This document shows positions 51,743-60,987 of a stretch of 64,000 nt of DNA, one piece after another. Within the stretch, counting starts at the first letter, position 1. Every line of letters begins with the position of its first letter. Position numbers and translations under genes: made by a program. The DNA comes from Pseudoalteromonas luteoviolacea (GTDB lineage: Bacteria; Pseudomonadota; Gammaproteobacteria; Enterobacterales; Alteromonadaceae): contig NZ_CP015411.1 of NCBI RefSeq assembly GCF_001750165.1, positions 3,634,501 to 3,698,500 of the forward strand. Direction: 5' to 3'. The notes below the pieces were generated by a model, which did not search any database, was not told where the DNA came from, and worked only from the letters and a program-made list of their open reading frames with translations.

Positions 51743-52053
51743 TAATAAAACTCCTTAGCAAACCCACTATTTAATTATTCTTTCACTTAAGATTAAGGAA
51801 TGCTGAAATGGTTCACTGCCAATCACACTAATTTCGACTTAGTCCGAAAGGTAAATTTCAAAAAATCTGCACTATGTTACTTGGCAAACTAAGCAAACAC
51901 AAGGAGCTCACGAGCGAATTGTCTAATCGATGACGCATTACAATCCCAGTTAACAAGTAGGCCTGACATTTAATCTATGATAGTATTCGCCGCTATAACA
52001 TTTAAATGCAACCTCTATGACTCACATTGGCGAAAGCTAACTAGGACGTCGGT
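51743..52053. other. 311-bp bamC-gcvR intergenic region
   Basis: This divergent space contains promoters for both genes by necessity, but I could not identify firm -35/-10 pairs, a sigma-E motif or a riboswitch. An AAGGAG at about 51900 is not followed by a usable reading frame. It is where dapA would be in the E. coli arrangement. Confidence 0.4.
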
Positions 52054-52587
52054 ATGACTACTTTTACTTCACATCAACTTGTTTTAACCGCTATAGGGGA
52101 AGATAGATCTGGCATTGTTAGCGAGCTCACTCAACTCGTCAGCGAGTGTAACTGTAATATCATTGATAGCCGCATTGCGATTCTCGGTAACGAATTCACC
52201 TTTACCATGTTACTTTCTGGAGATATAGCTGGTATCAGTCGAGTTGAACACACCTTACCCGTAAAAAGTATGGAACTTGGCTTGCTGACAATGATGAAAC
52301 GAACGTCAAGTCATACAGAAAATGAGTTTAGTGCAGGATACACACTAGAATATACTGGTCTTGATACACAAGGCACACTAAGTCGCGTAACACGTTTTTT
52401 TGCTGAACAAAATATCAGTATCTGTTCACTTAAATCTGACACTTTTGAGGAAGACGACGCGCTACATATGCGGTGCGAACTAGAATTCAATACGCCCGCA
52501 GAATTAGATTTCGAACAATTTAAAATAAAGTTTGAAGAACTATCTAGTATTTCAAACGTACATTATGTTTTCAGACGCATTCGCTAA
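52054..52587 (+). CDS. gcvR: Glycine cleavage system transcriptional repressor GcvR
   Basis: A 177-residue protein with two ACT domains. The first starts LVLTAIGEDRSGIVSELTQLVSE and the second YTLEYTGLDTQGTLSRVTRFFAE. GcvR binds glycine and opposes GcvA activation of the glycine cleavage operon in E. coli. It lies 9 bp upstream of bcp, the same pair as in E. coli, which supports the name. gcvA and the gcv operon are not in this window. Confidence 0.9.
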   Translation: MTTFTSHQLVLTAIGEDRSGIVSELTQLVSECNCNIIDSRIAILGNEFTFTMLLSGDIAGISRVEHTLPVKSMELGLLTMMKRTSSHTENEFSAGYTLEYTGLDTQGTLSRVTRFFAEQNISICSLKSDTFEEDDALHMRCELEFNTPAELDFEQFKIKFEELSSISNVHYVFRRIR

Positions 52588-52596
52588 GGATCATTA

Positions 52597-53067
52597 ATGA
52601 ATACATTACAAGCAGGTGATAACGCACCTAGTTTTACATTAGAAAACCAAAATGGTGAAACAGTTGCGTTGAGCACATTGCTCGAAGCAAACCAGGTTTT
52701 GGTTTATTTCTACCCTAAAGCACTCACACCAGGCTGTACTGTGCAAGCTGAGCAACTTCGCGACCACAAAGAGCAACTTGCTCAATTGAATACGGTTGCT
52801 GTAGGCATTAGCCCAGACCCGGTTAAAAAGCTTAAAAACTTTGAAACCAAAAAAGAGCTTAACTTTGACCTGCTGTCAGATGAAGACCATGCGATTGCAG
52901 ATGCATTTGGTGTTTGGGGTCTGAAAAAGTTTATGGGTAAAGAATACGATGGTATTCACCGCATCAGCTTTCTGATCGGACAAGATGGTGTCGTTAAACA
53001 CGTCTTTAACAAATTTAAGACCAAAGAACATCATCAGGTCGTCATTGACCACCTTTCAGCTCAGTAA
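52597..53067 (+). CDS. bcp: Thioredoxin-dependent thiol peroxidase (Bcp/PrxQ), one-cysteine form
   Basis: A 156-residue peroxiredoxin that reduces hydroperoxides. The active site is YFYPKALTPGCTVQAEQLRD with peroxidatic C47. In E. coli Bcp a resolving cysteine lies five residues later; here that position is Glu52, and C47 is the only cysteine in the protein. It must therefore be resolved by an external thiol such as thioredoxin or glutathione. It follows gcvR by 9 bp and is followed by a strong terminator. Confidence 0.93.
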   Translation: MNTLQAGDNAPSFTLENQNGETVALSTLLEANQVLVYFYPKALTPGCTVQAEQLRDHKEQLAQLNTVAVGISPDPVKKLKNFETKKELNFDLLSDEDHAIADAFGVWGLKKFMGKEYDGIHRISFLIGQDGVVKHVFNKFKTKEHHQVVIDHLSAQ

Positions 53068-53069
53068 TT

Positions 53070-53097
53070 AAAAAAACCCAGCTCAGGCTGGGTTTTT
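53070..53097. terminator. Bidirectional terminator between bcp and pdxJ
   Basis: AAAAACCCAGC and GCTGGGTTTTT form a stem with a 4-nt loop and homopolymer runs on both sides, suitable for both convergent transcripts. Confidence 0.85.
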
Positions 53098-53117
53098 CAT
53101 ATCAGGGTACTACTCAA

Positions 53118-53852
53118 TTACGCTTGTCGTGCTTCAAGCATAATGCGCTTCATATCTCTGACAGCTTTCTCTAACCCATCTATGGCTGCGCGCGCGATAA
53201 TGGCATGGCCGATATTCAATTCATAAATCTCAGGCATTTGCGCGATTGGCTTAACATTATGATAGTGCAACCCATGCCCTGCATTTACAATAATGCCAAT
53301 GGAATCTGCATATTGCACGCCTTCTCGAATGCGCTCAAGCTCTGCATCTTGTTCACTATCTGATTTTGCATCAGCGTAAGCACCTGTATGAATTTCAATG
53401 TAAGGCGCGTTTGTCGCTTTCGCCGCGTCGATTTGTGCTTTATCCGCATCGATGAACAAAGACACTTTAATACCAGCTGCGCTCAGCTTTTCAACCGCTT
53501 CGGCCACTTTCTGCTGATTGCCAATGACATCCAAACCGCCTTCTGTTGTCAACTCTTCGCGCTTTTCAGGCACAAGGCAAACATATTCAGGTTTAACCTC
53601 ACAGGCGATATCTAACATTTCATCTGTCACGGCAATTTCAAGGTTCATACGTGTTTGAATGGTCTTGGCCATTACGTACACATCTCTATCTTGAATATGT
53701 CGACGGTCTTCGCGTAAGTGAATTGTGATACCATCTGCACCTGCGTGCTCAGCCACAGCCGCGGCATGGGCTGGATCAGGGTAACTGGTGCCACGAGCTT
53801 GTCTTAACGTCGCGATATGGTCAACATTGACACCTAATAAAATATCTTTCAT
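53118..53852 (-). CDS. pdxJ: Pyridoxine 5'-phosphate synthase
   Basis: A 244-residue TIM-barrel enzyme that condenses 1-deoxyxylulose 5-phosphate with the PdxA product to form pyridoxine 5'-phosphate. The family start LLGVNVDHIATLRQARGT is clear. The catalytic His region GITIHLREDRRHI and the glutamate in CLVPEKREELTTEGG fit. It follows recO by 4 bp and is the last gene of the lepA-pdxJ transcript; acpS, the usual next gene in E. coli, is absent. Confidence 0.97.
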   Translation of the reverse strand: MKDILLGVNVDHIATLRQARGTSYPDPAHAAAVAEHAGADGITIHLREDRRHIQDRDVYVMAKTIQTRMNLEIAVTDEMLDIACEVKPEYVCLVPEKREELTTEGGLDVIGNQQKVAEAVEKLSAAGIKVSLFIDADKAQIDAAKATNAPYIEIHTGAYADAKSDSEQDAELERIREGVQYADSIGIIVNAGHGLHYHNVKPIAQMPEIYELNIGHAIIARAAIDGLEKAVRDMKRIMLEARQA

Positions 53853-53856
53853 TACT

Positions 53857-54603
53857 CTACCTTGGTTGAAAAAGTTCTCTGCTTTTAAGTGGTTTACTAC
53901 CTAGCAAAGGTTTTAATAAATAACGGCTTAATGCTTTAGCTTGCCTTCTAGAGAGCAAAGAGCTGTACTCTCCATGTGCGATAGCAAGCAAGGTTTCACC
54001 TGAAAAACTACGCTGTATGTCATCACTGGGACAAAAGCCCACCTCTCTCACAAATTGATAATAACTTGTTTCTTCTATGGGTGCACCAAAAGCGTCGTAA
54101 TCAAATTCGATACCAACCCCAAGTTCATACAACAGCTGGAACTCATAATTACGCAAGATGGCCTCAATTTGTTCACTATTAGCAGGGCTTTTTGACGACG
54201 CTCCATGAGCAACGATAGTCATATTTTCCCCAATACCATAGAGCTGTTTGAGGTGTTGCTGATACAAGCAAAATACATGATCGAGCGGTTCATTGACAGG
54301 GATAATACGGTGGGATAGCTCATTAAGATAAAAAGCACAGTATAAATCTGTGCCCTTAAACATCAATGGTGGAGATTGGATCTCAAAGTCATTTAAATAT
54401 TTCAGGTCATACTTACCTGCATAGCGGATCAGTAGACAAGTAAAAGGCTGTAGGGATGCATTCTGACGCAATGCACGTTTGCCTTTGATCCTAGCCAACA
54501 TAGAAAGTTGACCGATGCCTTCAACGAGCATATTTAGCATCACTTGCGAGTCTCTATACGGTCGTCGGTGGAGCAAATATGCTTGTCGAAAGTCACTATC
54601 CAA
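53857..54603 (-). CDS. recO: DNA repair protein RecO
   Basis: A 248-residue RecFOR pathway protein that helps load RecA on SSB-coated single-stranded DNA. The OB-fold N-terminus includes AYLLHRRPYRDSQVMLNML and GQLSMLARIKGKR. A helical domain follows. No zinc cysteine cluster is seen, as in other gammaproteobacterial RecO. Its start immediately abuts the end of era (1 nt), typical of this conserved operon. Confidence 0.95.
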   Translation of the reverse strand: MDSDFRQAYLLHRRPYRDSQVMLNMLVEGIGQLSMLARIKGKRALRQNASLQPFTCLLIRYAGKYDLKYLNDFEIQSPPLMFKGTDLYCAFYLNELSHRIIPVNEPLDHVFCLYQQHLKQLYGIGENMTIVAHGASSKSPANSEQIEAILRNYEFQLLYELGVGIEFDYDAFGAPIEETSYYQFVREVGFCPSDDIQRSFSGETLLAIAHGEYSSLLSRRQAKALSRYLLKPLLGSKPLKSRELFQPR

Positions 54604-55503
54604 TCAGTCTTCTCCGTACCCTAGGCTTCGTAGCGCACGCTCGTCATCAGCCCAACCAGATTTAACTTTAACCCACAGTTCTAAGAACACCTTGTTGTCT
54701 AACATGTCCTCAAGATCTCGACGTGCTTCACGGCCAATAACTTTAAGCTTTTCGCCTTTGTTACCGATCACCATGCGCTTTTGCGATTCACGTTCAACCA
54801 ATATCAGAGCGTTAATTTGCCATACACCGTTGTCTTGCCATTTAAACTGCTCAATTTCAACAGTCACGGAATAAGGAAGTTCATCACCCATAAAGCGCAT
54901 TAGCTTTTCACGGACAATTTCTGCAGCAAGAAAACGCATCGAGCGGTCAGTGACATAATCTTCTGGAAAATAAAACTCGCATTCAGGAAGACGGCTTTTA
55001 ACCTCTTCTTTTACCATGTCGATGTTTTTACCGATTTTCGCAGAAACTGGCACAATACCAACAAAATCATGCTGCTCACTGAGCCATTGCATATGATGCA
55101 AAATCTCTTCTTTTTCTTTAACTTGATCGCTTTTGTTCATCACGACCAAGACAGGACGGCCACTGTCTTTTACCTTGTTTAGAACCATTTCATCATCTTG
55201 GTTCCAAAGCGTCCCTTCAACGACAAAAATAATGAGTTCAACATCACCGATTGAACTGCTTGCAGCACGGTTCATTAAACGGTTAATTGCACGCTTTTCT
55301 TCTATATGAAGGCCAGGCGTATCCACATAGACAGCTTGATAGTTATCTTCAGTGTGGATCCCCATAATTCTATGGCGTGTCGTTTGCGGTTTGCGAGATG
55401 TGATGCTGACCTTTTGCTCAACAATTTTGTTGAGCAAAGTGGACTTGCCTACATTTGGGCGGCCAACAATCGCAATCATGCCGCAATGGGTGTTAGGATT
55501 CAT
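54604..55503 (-). CDS. era: GTPase Era
   Basis: A 299-residue GTPase needed for 16S rRNA maturation and 30S assembly. The G1 motif is GRPNVGKST (about 14-22), G3 is DTPGLH, and G4 is MNKSD. The C-terminal KH domain contains the family segment MVIGNKGEKLKVIGREARRD that binds the 3' end of 16S rRNA. The start overlaps the rnc stop by 11 nt, so translation is coupled. Confidence 0.97.
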   Translation of the reverse strand: MNPNTHCGMIAIVGRPNVGKSTLLNKIVEQKVSITSRKPQTTRHRIMGIHTEDNYQAVYVDTPGLHIEEKRAINRLMNRAASSSIGDVELIIFVVEGTLWNQDDEMVLNKVKDSGRPVLVVMNKSDQVKEKEEILHHMQWLSEQHDFVGIVPVSAKIGKNIDMVKEEVKSRLPECEFYFPEDYVTDRSMRFLAAEIVREKLMRFMGDELPYSVTVEIEQFKWQDNGVWQINALILVERESQKRMVIGNKGEKLKVIGREARRDLEDMLDNKVFLELWVKVKSGWADDERALRSLGYGED

Positions 55504-56170
55504 CTTTTAAAATCTTCAATGCTTGCTCTGCGGCTTTCTGTTCAGCTTTACGGCGTGAACTACCCACAGAAATAATACTATCCATACCCTTTACAGTACA
55601 CTCAACCGTGAATGTCTGATTGTGTGCTTGCCCTTTAGTATCAATCACCTGATAGGCAGGTAATGGTAGCTTTCTCGCCTGCAAGTACTCTTGCAACAAC
55701 GTTTTCGGGTCTTTCTGATTATGCCCTGGCGAGATAGCTTCTAAACGGCTTTTATACCACTTAAGTACAAGCGTCTTACAGGTCTCGATGTCTGAATCTA
55801 AAAACACCGCGCCAATAATCGCTTCTACCGCATCAGCCAAAGTTGACTCTCTGCGATAGCCACCACTTTTGAGCTCACCAGGACCAAGCCTTAGGTAATC
55901 TCCCAAGCCAAACTCAACACCAAACTCTGCAAGTGTTTGTCCACGGACCAAAGTTGAACGCATACGGCTCAAATCACCTTCACGTGCTTTTGGAAACTTG
56001 TGATACAAAGCATCTGCAATAACAAAGCTTAAAATAGAATCGCCTAGAAATTCTAGGCGTTCATTATGCTGACCTTTGTGACTACGATGCGTCATTGCTT
56101 GTTCAAGCAAAGCTTGATCTGCAAAATCGTAGCCTATCTTTTTATATAATTCTGTGACGTTCTTTTTCAT
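55493..56170 (-). CDS. rnc: Ribonuclease III
   Basis: A 225-residue double-strand-specific RNase that processes rRNA and regulates mRNAs. The signature NERLEFLGDSILSFV is at about 36-50, and the second acidic cluster is in STLADAVEAIIGAVFLD. The C-terminal dsRNA-binding domain ends with SRRKAEQKAAEQALKIL. It follows lepB by 2 bp and overlaps era by 11 nt. Confidence 0.97.
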   Translation of the reverse strand: MKKNVTELYKKIGYDFADQALLEQAMTHRSHKGQHNERLEFLGDSILSFVIADALYHKFPKAREGDLSRMRSTLVRGQTLAEFGVEFGLGDYLRLGPGELKSGGYRRESTLADAVEAIIGAVFLDSDIETCKTLVLKWYKSRLEAISPGHNQKDPKTLLQEYLQARKLPLPAYQVIDTKGQAHNQTFTVECTVKGMDSIISVGSSRRKAEQKAAEQALKILKDES

Positions 56171-56172
56171 TG

Positions 56173-57108
56173 TTACTGAATATTACCTAGGCGTTCAAAA
56201 CGAACCCCTGTTGGAACCCAGCCTGGCAATAAGCTATCTGGACCGTTCTCAAAATCAAAACTCATCCAGATGAATACAGCTTTTCCAACTAAGTTTTCTT
56301 TAGGAACAAAGCCCCATACGCGGCTGTCCTGACTATTGTTACGATTATCGCCAACAGCAAAATAGCTGTCTTCTGGAACGACCCACTCGTCTCGGCGAGT
56401 ACCAGGTTGCTGGTAATAACGCTCTGACAGTTCCAGTGCTTTCGGGTTAATTAAAATATCATGTTCAACATTAGGTAGAGATTCTGTCAAACGTACTAGT
56501 GGCATAGTGCCTTGCTTGAATTCATCGCGATTAACTATCTCAACGTCAATCTTGTTAAACTCACCACACGCTAGTCCATTTCGGCTTTGCTCGCCTTCTT
56601 CACACTTGGGGTGAATGAAAAGCTGACGATTACGATAAACAATACGATCACCAGGCAAACCGACAATACGCTTGATAAAGTCAATACGCTCGTCCAACGG
56701 GAATTTGAATACGGCAATATCACCACGCTCTGGATCATCAACTTCAACTAGCTGAGAACGCCATACCGGGTCTTTAATACCATACGCAAACTTTTGTACC
56801 AAAATAAAGTCTCCATCCAACAACGTTGGCATCATTGAACCAGACGGAATTTGAAACGGTTCAAAAATAAATGATCGAAACACTGTAATTGCCGCAATCA
56901 TTGGAAAGATAGACTTTGCACTATCAGTTATGGCAGGCACAGGCGCTATCTGGTCGATAACTTCTTGGTCCAAAGGCTGCTCTGAAGCGCCTTGAGCAAG
57001 CGCAATACGTTCCTTACGTTTTGGTGCATACACTAAGTGATCTATTAACCAGATCAGGCCCGATCCCAAAGTCAACAGCACGAGAAAGACCGAAAAATAA
57101 CCTGCCAT
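56173..57108 (-). CDS. lepB: Signal peptidase I
   Basis: A 311-residue inner membrane protease that removes signal peptides from exported proteins. The N-terminus has two hydrophobic segments (about 3-22 and 62-80). The catalytic serine is in IPSGSMMPTLLDGD and the general-base lysine in DFIKRIVGLPGDRI. The C-terminal DNRNNSQDSRVWGFVP box is typical. It lies between lepA (15 bp) and rnc (2 bp). Confidence 0.97.
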   Translation of the reverse strand: MAGYFSVFLVLLTLGSGLIWLIDHLVYAPKRKERIALAQGASEQPLDQEVIDQIAPVPAITDSAKSIFPMIAAITVFRSFIFEPFQIPSGSMMPTLLDGDFILVQKFAYGIKDPVWRSQLVEVDDPERGDIAVFKFPLDERIDFIKRIVGLPGDRIVYRNRQLFIHPKCEEGEQSRNGLACGEFNKIDVEIVNRDEFKQGTMPLVRLTESLPNVEHDILINPKALELSERYYQQPGTRRDEWVVPEDSYFAVGDNRNNSQDSRVWGFVPKENLVGKAVFIWMSFDFENGPDSLLPGWVPTGVRFERLGNIQ

Positions 57109-57123
57109 AAATAATAATTCCTG

Positions 57124-58911
57124 TTACTTACCTACTTTTAATATTGCAAGGAACGCATCTTGCGGTACTTCAACGTTACCTAATTGCTTCATGCGTTTCT
57201 TACCTTCTTTTTGCTTTTGTAATAGCTTTTTCTTACGACTCACGTCACCACCATAACATTTCGCAATTACGTTTTTACGTAACTGTTTCACTGTTGTACG
57301 GGCAATTACGTGGTTGCCAATTGCAGCCTGAATCGCAATATCAAACATCTGCCTTGGGATTAACTCTTTCAAAGCATCAGCCAACTGACGGCCTCGGCTT
57401 TGTGAATTTTCACGGTGTACAATGATCGCAAGTGCGTCCACTCTATCACCATTAATGAGAATATCACAGCGAACCATGTCAGATACTTGGAAGCGCTTAA
57501 AGTTATAATCTAGCGATGCGAAGCCACGACTAGTCGATTTCAATTTATCGAAGAAGTCCATTACCACTTCAGCCATAGGCAATTCATAAGTTACTGCAAC
57601 CTGATTACCGTGATAGCTCATCTTAGTTTGTACACCACGTTTTTCTATACATAGCGTAATTACGTTACCTAAGTACTCTTGTGGTACCAAGATGTTCGCT
57701 TCTACAATTGGCTCTCTGATCTCTATGATGTCATTGACTGGCGGTAAATCTGACGGGTTATCAATTTGAATTACACCATCTTTTGTTTCAACCTCATACA
57801 CTACCGTTGGCGCAGTGGTTATAAGGTCCATATCATATTCACGCTCTAGACGTTCTTGGATGATTTCCATGTGAAGCATACCTAAGAAGCCACAGCGGAA
57901 ACCAAAGCCTAATGCAGTAGAGTTTTCAGGCTCGAAAAACAAAGAGGCATCGTTCAAGCTCAGTTTATTCAGTGCATCACGGAAGTTCTCGTAATCATCT
58001 GAAGAAATTGGGAACATACCTGCATACACTTGCGGCTTCACTTTCTGGAAGCCCGGCAGAGTCTCTTCTGCTGGCGTTTTTGCAAGCGTTATCGTATCAC
58101 CAACTGGTGCACCATGGATGTCTTTAATACCCGCAATGATAAAACCAACTTCACCACTTGTTAGTGCACCTGTCTCAGTTTGCTTTGGTGTGAAAATACC
58201 AATTTTATCTACGATATGAACTTGATCCGTAGACATAATCTTAATTTTTTCACCTTTACGTAATTGACCATGTTTAATACGTACAAGTGATACAACCCCT
58301 TGGTAAGGGTCAAACCATGAGTCGATGATCAAAGCTTGTAACGGCTTATTCACATCTCCTTCTGGTGGAGGAATTTCCTTTACAATTTCTTCTAGGACGG
58401 CATCGATGCCTAAACCTGTTTTTGCACTACACTGGACAGCTTCTAATGCATCAATACCTACAATCTCTTCGATCTCTTCTGCAACACGCAGTGGATCAGC
58501 CTGAGGTAAATCAATTTTATTTAAAATTGGAACGACTTCTAAGTCCATTTCAATTGCTGTGTAACAGTTAGCAAGCGTTTGCGCTTCTACACCTTGACCT
58601 GCATCAACAACCAACAGTGCTCCCTCACAGGCAGCTAAAGAACGCGATACTTCATAAGTAAAGTCAACGTGTCCTGGTGTGTCGATAAAGTTTAACTGAT
58701 AAGTTTCGCCATCTTGTGCTGTATAGTTCAAGGTAACACTTTGCGCTTTAATCGTAATACCGCGCTCACGCTCGAGTTCCATTGAATCCAGTACTTGCTG
58801 CTGCATTTCGCGGTCTGACAAGCCACCGCATACCTGGATTAAGCGGTCCGAAAGTGTCGATTTTCCATGATCTATATGGGCTATAATTGAAAAGTTACGG
58901 ATATGCTTCAT
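57124..58911 (-). CDS. lepA: Elongation factor 4 (LepA)
   Basis: A 595-residue translational GTPase related to EF-G that acts on stalled or assembling ribosomes. G1 is AHIDHGKST, G3 is DTPGHVDF, G4 is NKID. The C-terminal domain contains HRENSQSRGRQLADALKELIPRQMF and CYGGDVSRKKKLLQKQKEGKKRMK, diagnostic of LepA. It is the first gene of the lepA-lepB-rnc-era-recO-pdxJ series and lies 67 bp after rseC. Confidence 0.98.
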   Translation of the reverse strand: MKHIRNFSIIAHIDHGKSTLSDRLIQVCGGLSDREMQQQVLDSMELERERGITIKAQSVTLNYTAQDGETYQLNFIDTPGHVDFTYEVSRSLAACEGALLVVDAGQGVEAQTLANCYTAIEMDLEVVPILNKIDLPQADPLRVAEEIEEIVGIDALEAVQCSAKTGLGIDAVLEEIVKEIPPPEGDVNKPLQALIIDSWFDPYQGVVSLVRIKHGQLRKGEKIKIMSTDQVHIVDKIGIFTPKQTETGALTSGEVGFIIAGIKDIHGAPVGDTITLAKTPAEETLPGFQKVKPQVYAGMFPISSDDYENFRDALNKLSLNDASLFFEPENSTALGFGFRCGFLGMLHMEIIQERLEREYDMDLITTAPTVVYEVETKDGVIQIDNPSDLPPVNDIIEIREPIVEANILVPQEYLGNVITLCIEKRGVQTKMSYHGNQVAVTYELPMAEVVMDFFDKLKSTSRGFASLDYNFKRFQVSDMVRCDILINGDRVDALAIIVHRENSQSRGRQLADALKELIPRQMFDIAIQAAIGNHVIARTTVKQLRKNVIAKCYGGDVSRKKKLLQKQKEGKKRMKQLGNVEVPQDAFLAILKVGK

Positions 58912-58978
58912 ATACTGGATTCTAAACTTCTGTTATTCACAAATAGAGATTAAACGACGATTTTACAATTTATTTGAC

Positions 58979-59428
58979 CTAATCACCATCTATTTGCGTA
59001 ACTGGAAGGCTAATTGGATAAATTTTTATCACTTTTACCTCATGTTTTAGACTTTGGCCCTTCTTTTTTGCTACCAAAAAGCCTAAAAGCGCAAAAAAAG
59101 CCGCAAAGCCAATCTGCCCCGGTTCTGACAAAGAAAAAAGAAGTAAAGCGCTGAACATGCCAATAAATGCCATGATCAAAGGCAATAGGTAAACCCAAAG
59201 CGCGTGCTGGACAACCTTGCTGTCATCGAGCGCCAATTTAACCTTTTGGCCAACACTTAATTTCTGAGAAATAGAGAGCGGGAACGCTTTTCTGTGGGTA
59301 CCAAAAAGCTTGCTAAAAACTTGAGAGCCGCATTTACCATTGCAGCCCTCACATGCTGGTTTTTGTTCTGAGATCAGCCAAGCTGTGTTTCCTTTTAACT
59401 CAGACACGGTGAGTGTTTGTTCAATCAT
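58979..59428 (-). CDS. rseC: SoxR-reducing system/sigma-E factor protein RseC
   Basis: A 149-residue inner membrane protein with two helices (about 78-96 and 101-119). The N-terminal cytoplasmic segment has the family cysteine cluster CEGCNGKCGSQVF. It overlaps the rseB stop by 4 nt. RseC has a minor role in sigma-E regulation and is linked to electron supply in the Rnf/Rsx system in other bacteria. Confidence 0.93.
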   Translation of the reverse strand: MIEQTLTVSELKGNTAWLISEQKPACEGCNGKCGSQVFSKLFGTHRKAFPLSISQKLSVGQKVKLALDDSKVVQHALWVYLLPLIMAFIGMFSALLLFSLSEPGQIGFAAFFALLGFLVAKKKGQSLKHEVKVIKIYPISLPVTQIDGD

Positions 59429-60378
59429 AAAGAACGCTTTACTGATTCTGCGATAGATTTGGCCGTTTCAACGGGGACTTTGCCAACGACAGATACATCA
59501 AATGCCCCTGCATTATGTACATATACAGTTGTTGCACCTGACGTCAATGCGCCACTGGCACGCTGACCAGTCAGCGGTCGCTGAACAAAAACAGAGACCT
59601 CAACTAGCCCGTCAGAATACAAAAAGTAATCCGCCAGCTCATTGTTTAAATCAAGCTTATGCCTATCTGACTTTAACAGCTGGAACCCATTTGGCAGCCA
59701 ACCAATTTGCCAATTATTTTGCTGCTTCACATGTGTTATATCAGCCGTGGCGGTAACTGGCGTGGGTAACTTCTTCTCTTTAAGATCTAACAATTGACTA
59801 GCTGGTTTTTCCGTGACTGAAATATGTGTTAACTGTAACTGTTCTAAAACCTCAGCGCGCTGATTCACATAGGCAGCTTTCAAAAGTAATGCAGATTGTA
59901 AGTCTACCCACAACCAATAATTATATTTAGTTTCATCTTTGGCTACTAATCTAATTAGCTGAGCAGGCCGCCCTGCAATTCGCTCTTTTCCACCTAATAC
60001 AAAGTCATAACTGTGGTCAAGCGCACCAATATCGCGAAGCAAAGCTTCTGGAATTGGACCGTCAATCACATCGGTGCTAAGAGAGTATGGCTCAGTTTGA
60101 GGTTCAAAATACGTGACCACATCGTCAACTCGCACAACCTCAAGACCTGCACCATTTAATAGGGTTAAGATTTCTAGATCAGTTTGTTCAACTTGACCAT
60201 GTAACCATCGGTATGGCTCCATGCCTTTACCTTTCACCACGACAAAGGAGGCGTCAAAATTACGCTCTTGCACAGCCAGTGACATATCTTTAAGAAGTTG
60301 CCGTGCATTTATGTTTTCATTGGCGTACATCTGGGTACTACATAATATACCCAGTAAAACCACGAGCCATTTAATCAA
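59425..60378 (-). CDS. rseB: Sigma-E regulatory protein RseB
   Basis: A 317-residue periplasmic protein with signal peptide (residues 1-19, ending MYA). The N-terminal LolA-like domain (about 22-200) and C-terminal MucB domain (from about 210, starting WQIGWLPNGFQLL) match the family. RseB binds RseA and protects it from DegS cleavage until it senses lipopolysaccharide. It lies 3 bp after rseA. Confidence 0.95.
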   Translation of the reverse strand: MIKWLVVLLGILCSTQMYANENINARQLLKDMSLAVQERNFDASFVVVKGKGMEPYRWLHGQVEQTDLEILTLLNGAGLEVVRVDDVVTYFEPQTEPYSLSTDVIDGPIPEALLRDIGALDHSYDFVLGGKERIAGRPAQLIRLVAKDETKYNYWLWVDLQSALLLKAAYVNQRAEVLEQLQLTHISVTEKPASQLLDLKEKKLPTPVTATADITHVKQQNNWQIGWLPNGFQLLKSDRHKLDLNNELADYFLYSDGLVEVSVFVQRPLTGQRASGALTSGATTVYVHNAGAFDVSVVGKVPVETAKSIAESVKRSL

Positions 60379-60381
60379 GGT

Positions 60382-60987
60382 TTACTGTTCCTCTTTGTTA
60401 ACCTTATCTGCTTGCTTACTATTTTTTGACAAGGCATGGGCCATTCTAGATTGGCGTTGATGCTCCAATACCAGTGCACCAATGCGCTGTTTTTGTAACT
60501 CTCTTACACCACGCTCAGCCGACTGCATCGCGGGCTCCGATGATAAACTCACTGGTGAAACAGAGCCTGTTAAAGGCATAGATTGTAACACAGGTGCATG
60601 TGTATCAATGCCATTTTGCGGCATAAAGTTATTCACACCCACAACTGTACACAAAGCAACACTCGCTGCGATCGCGACTTGTGATAATGGTTTACGCCAA
60701 AATGACATCTGTACTACATTACTTTCTTCTTTCTGTTGCGCCGGCTGCGAAACATCATCAGTCATATTGTAAACAGGTTCTTCTGCAATGGCCGCCGCTA
60801 CACTTGCTGTGATATCAATGCAAGGTGTCGCCTGCTCTTTTTGTCTCATCACATCGCCTATCAGCGAGTAACGAACAAATTTGTCTGCATTTAATTGAGC
60901 TTGACTCTCTGCATTTAGTTTGCGTTCTGCATCCAATATCTCAGACGTCATTTGCTCATTGTTTACATCAAACTTTGACTGCGTCAT
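60382..60987 (-). CDS. rseA: Anti-sigma-E factor RseA
   Basis: A 201-residue single-pass membrane protein. The N-terminal cytoplasmic part (about 1-100) contains LNADKFVRYSLIGDVMR, the sigma-binding region. A membrane helix lies at about 107-125 (VAIAASVALCTVVGVNNF). The periplasmic tail is Gln/Ser-rich. It begins at the base after the rpoE stop (TAAATG), giving coupled translation. Confidence 0.95.
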   Translation of the reverse strand: MTQSKFDVNNEQMTSEILDAERKLNAESQAQLNADKFVRYSLIGDVMRQKEQATPCIDITASVAAAIAEEPVYNMTDDVSQPAQQKEESNVVQMSFWRKPLSQVAIAASVALCTVVGVNNFMPQNGIDTHAPVLQSMPLTGSVSPVSLSSEPAMQSAERGVRELQKQRIGALVLEHQRQSRMAHALSKNSKQADKVNKEEQ

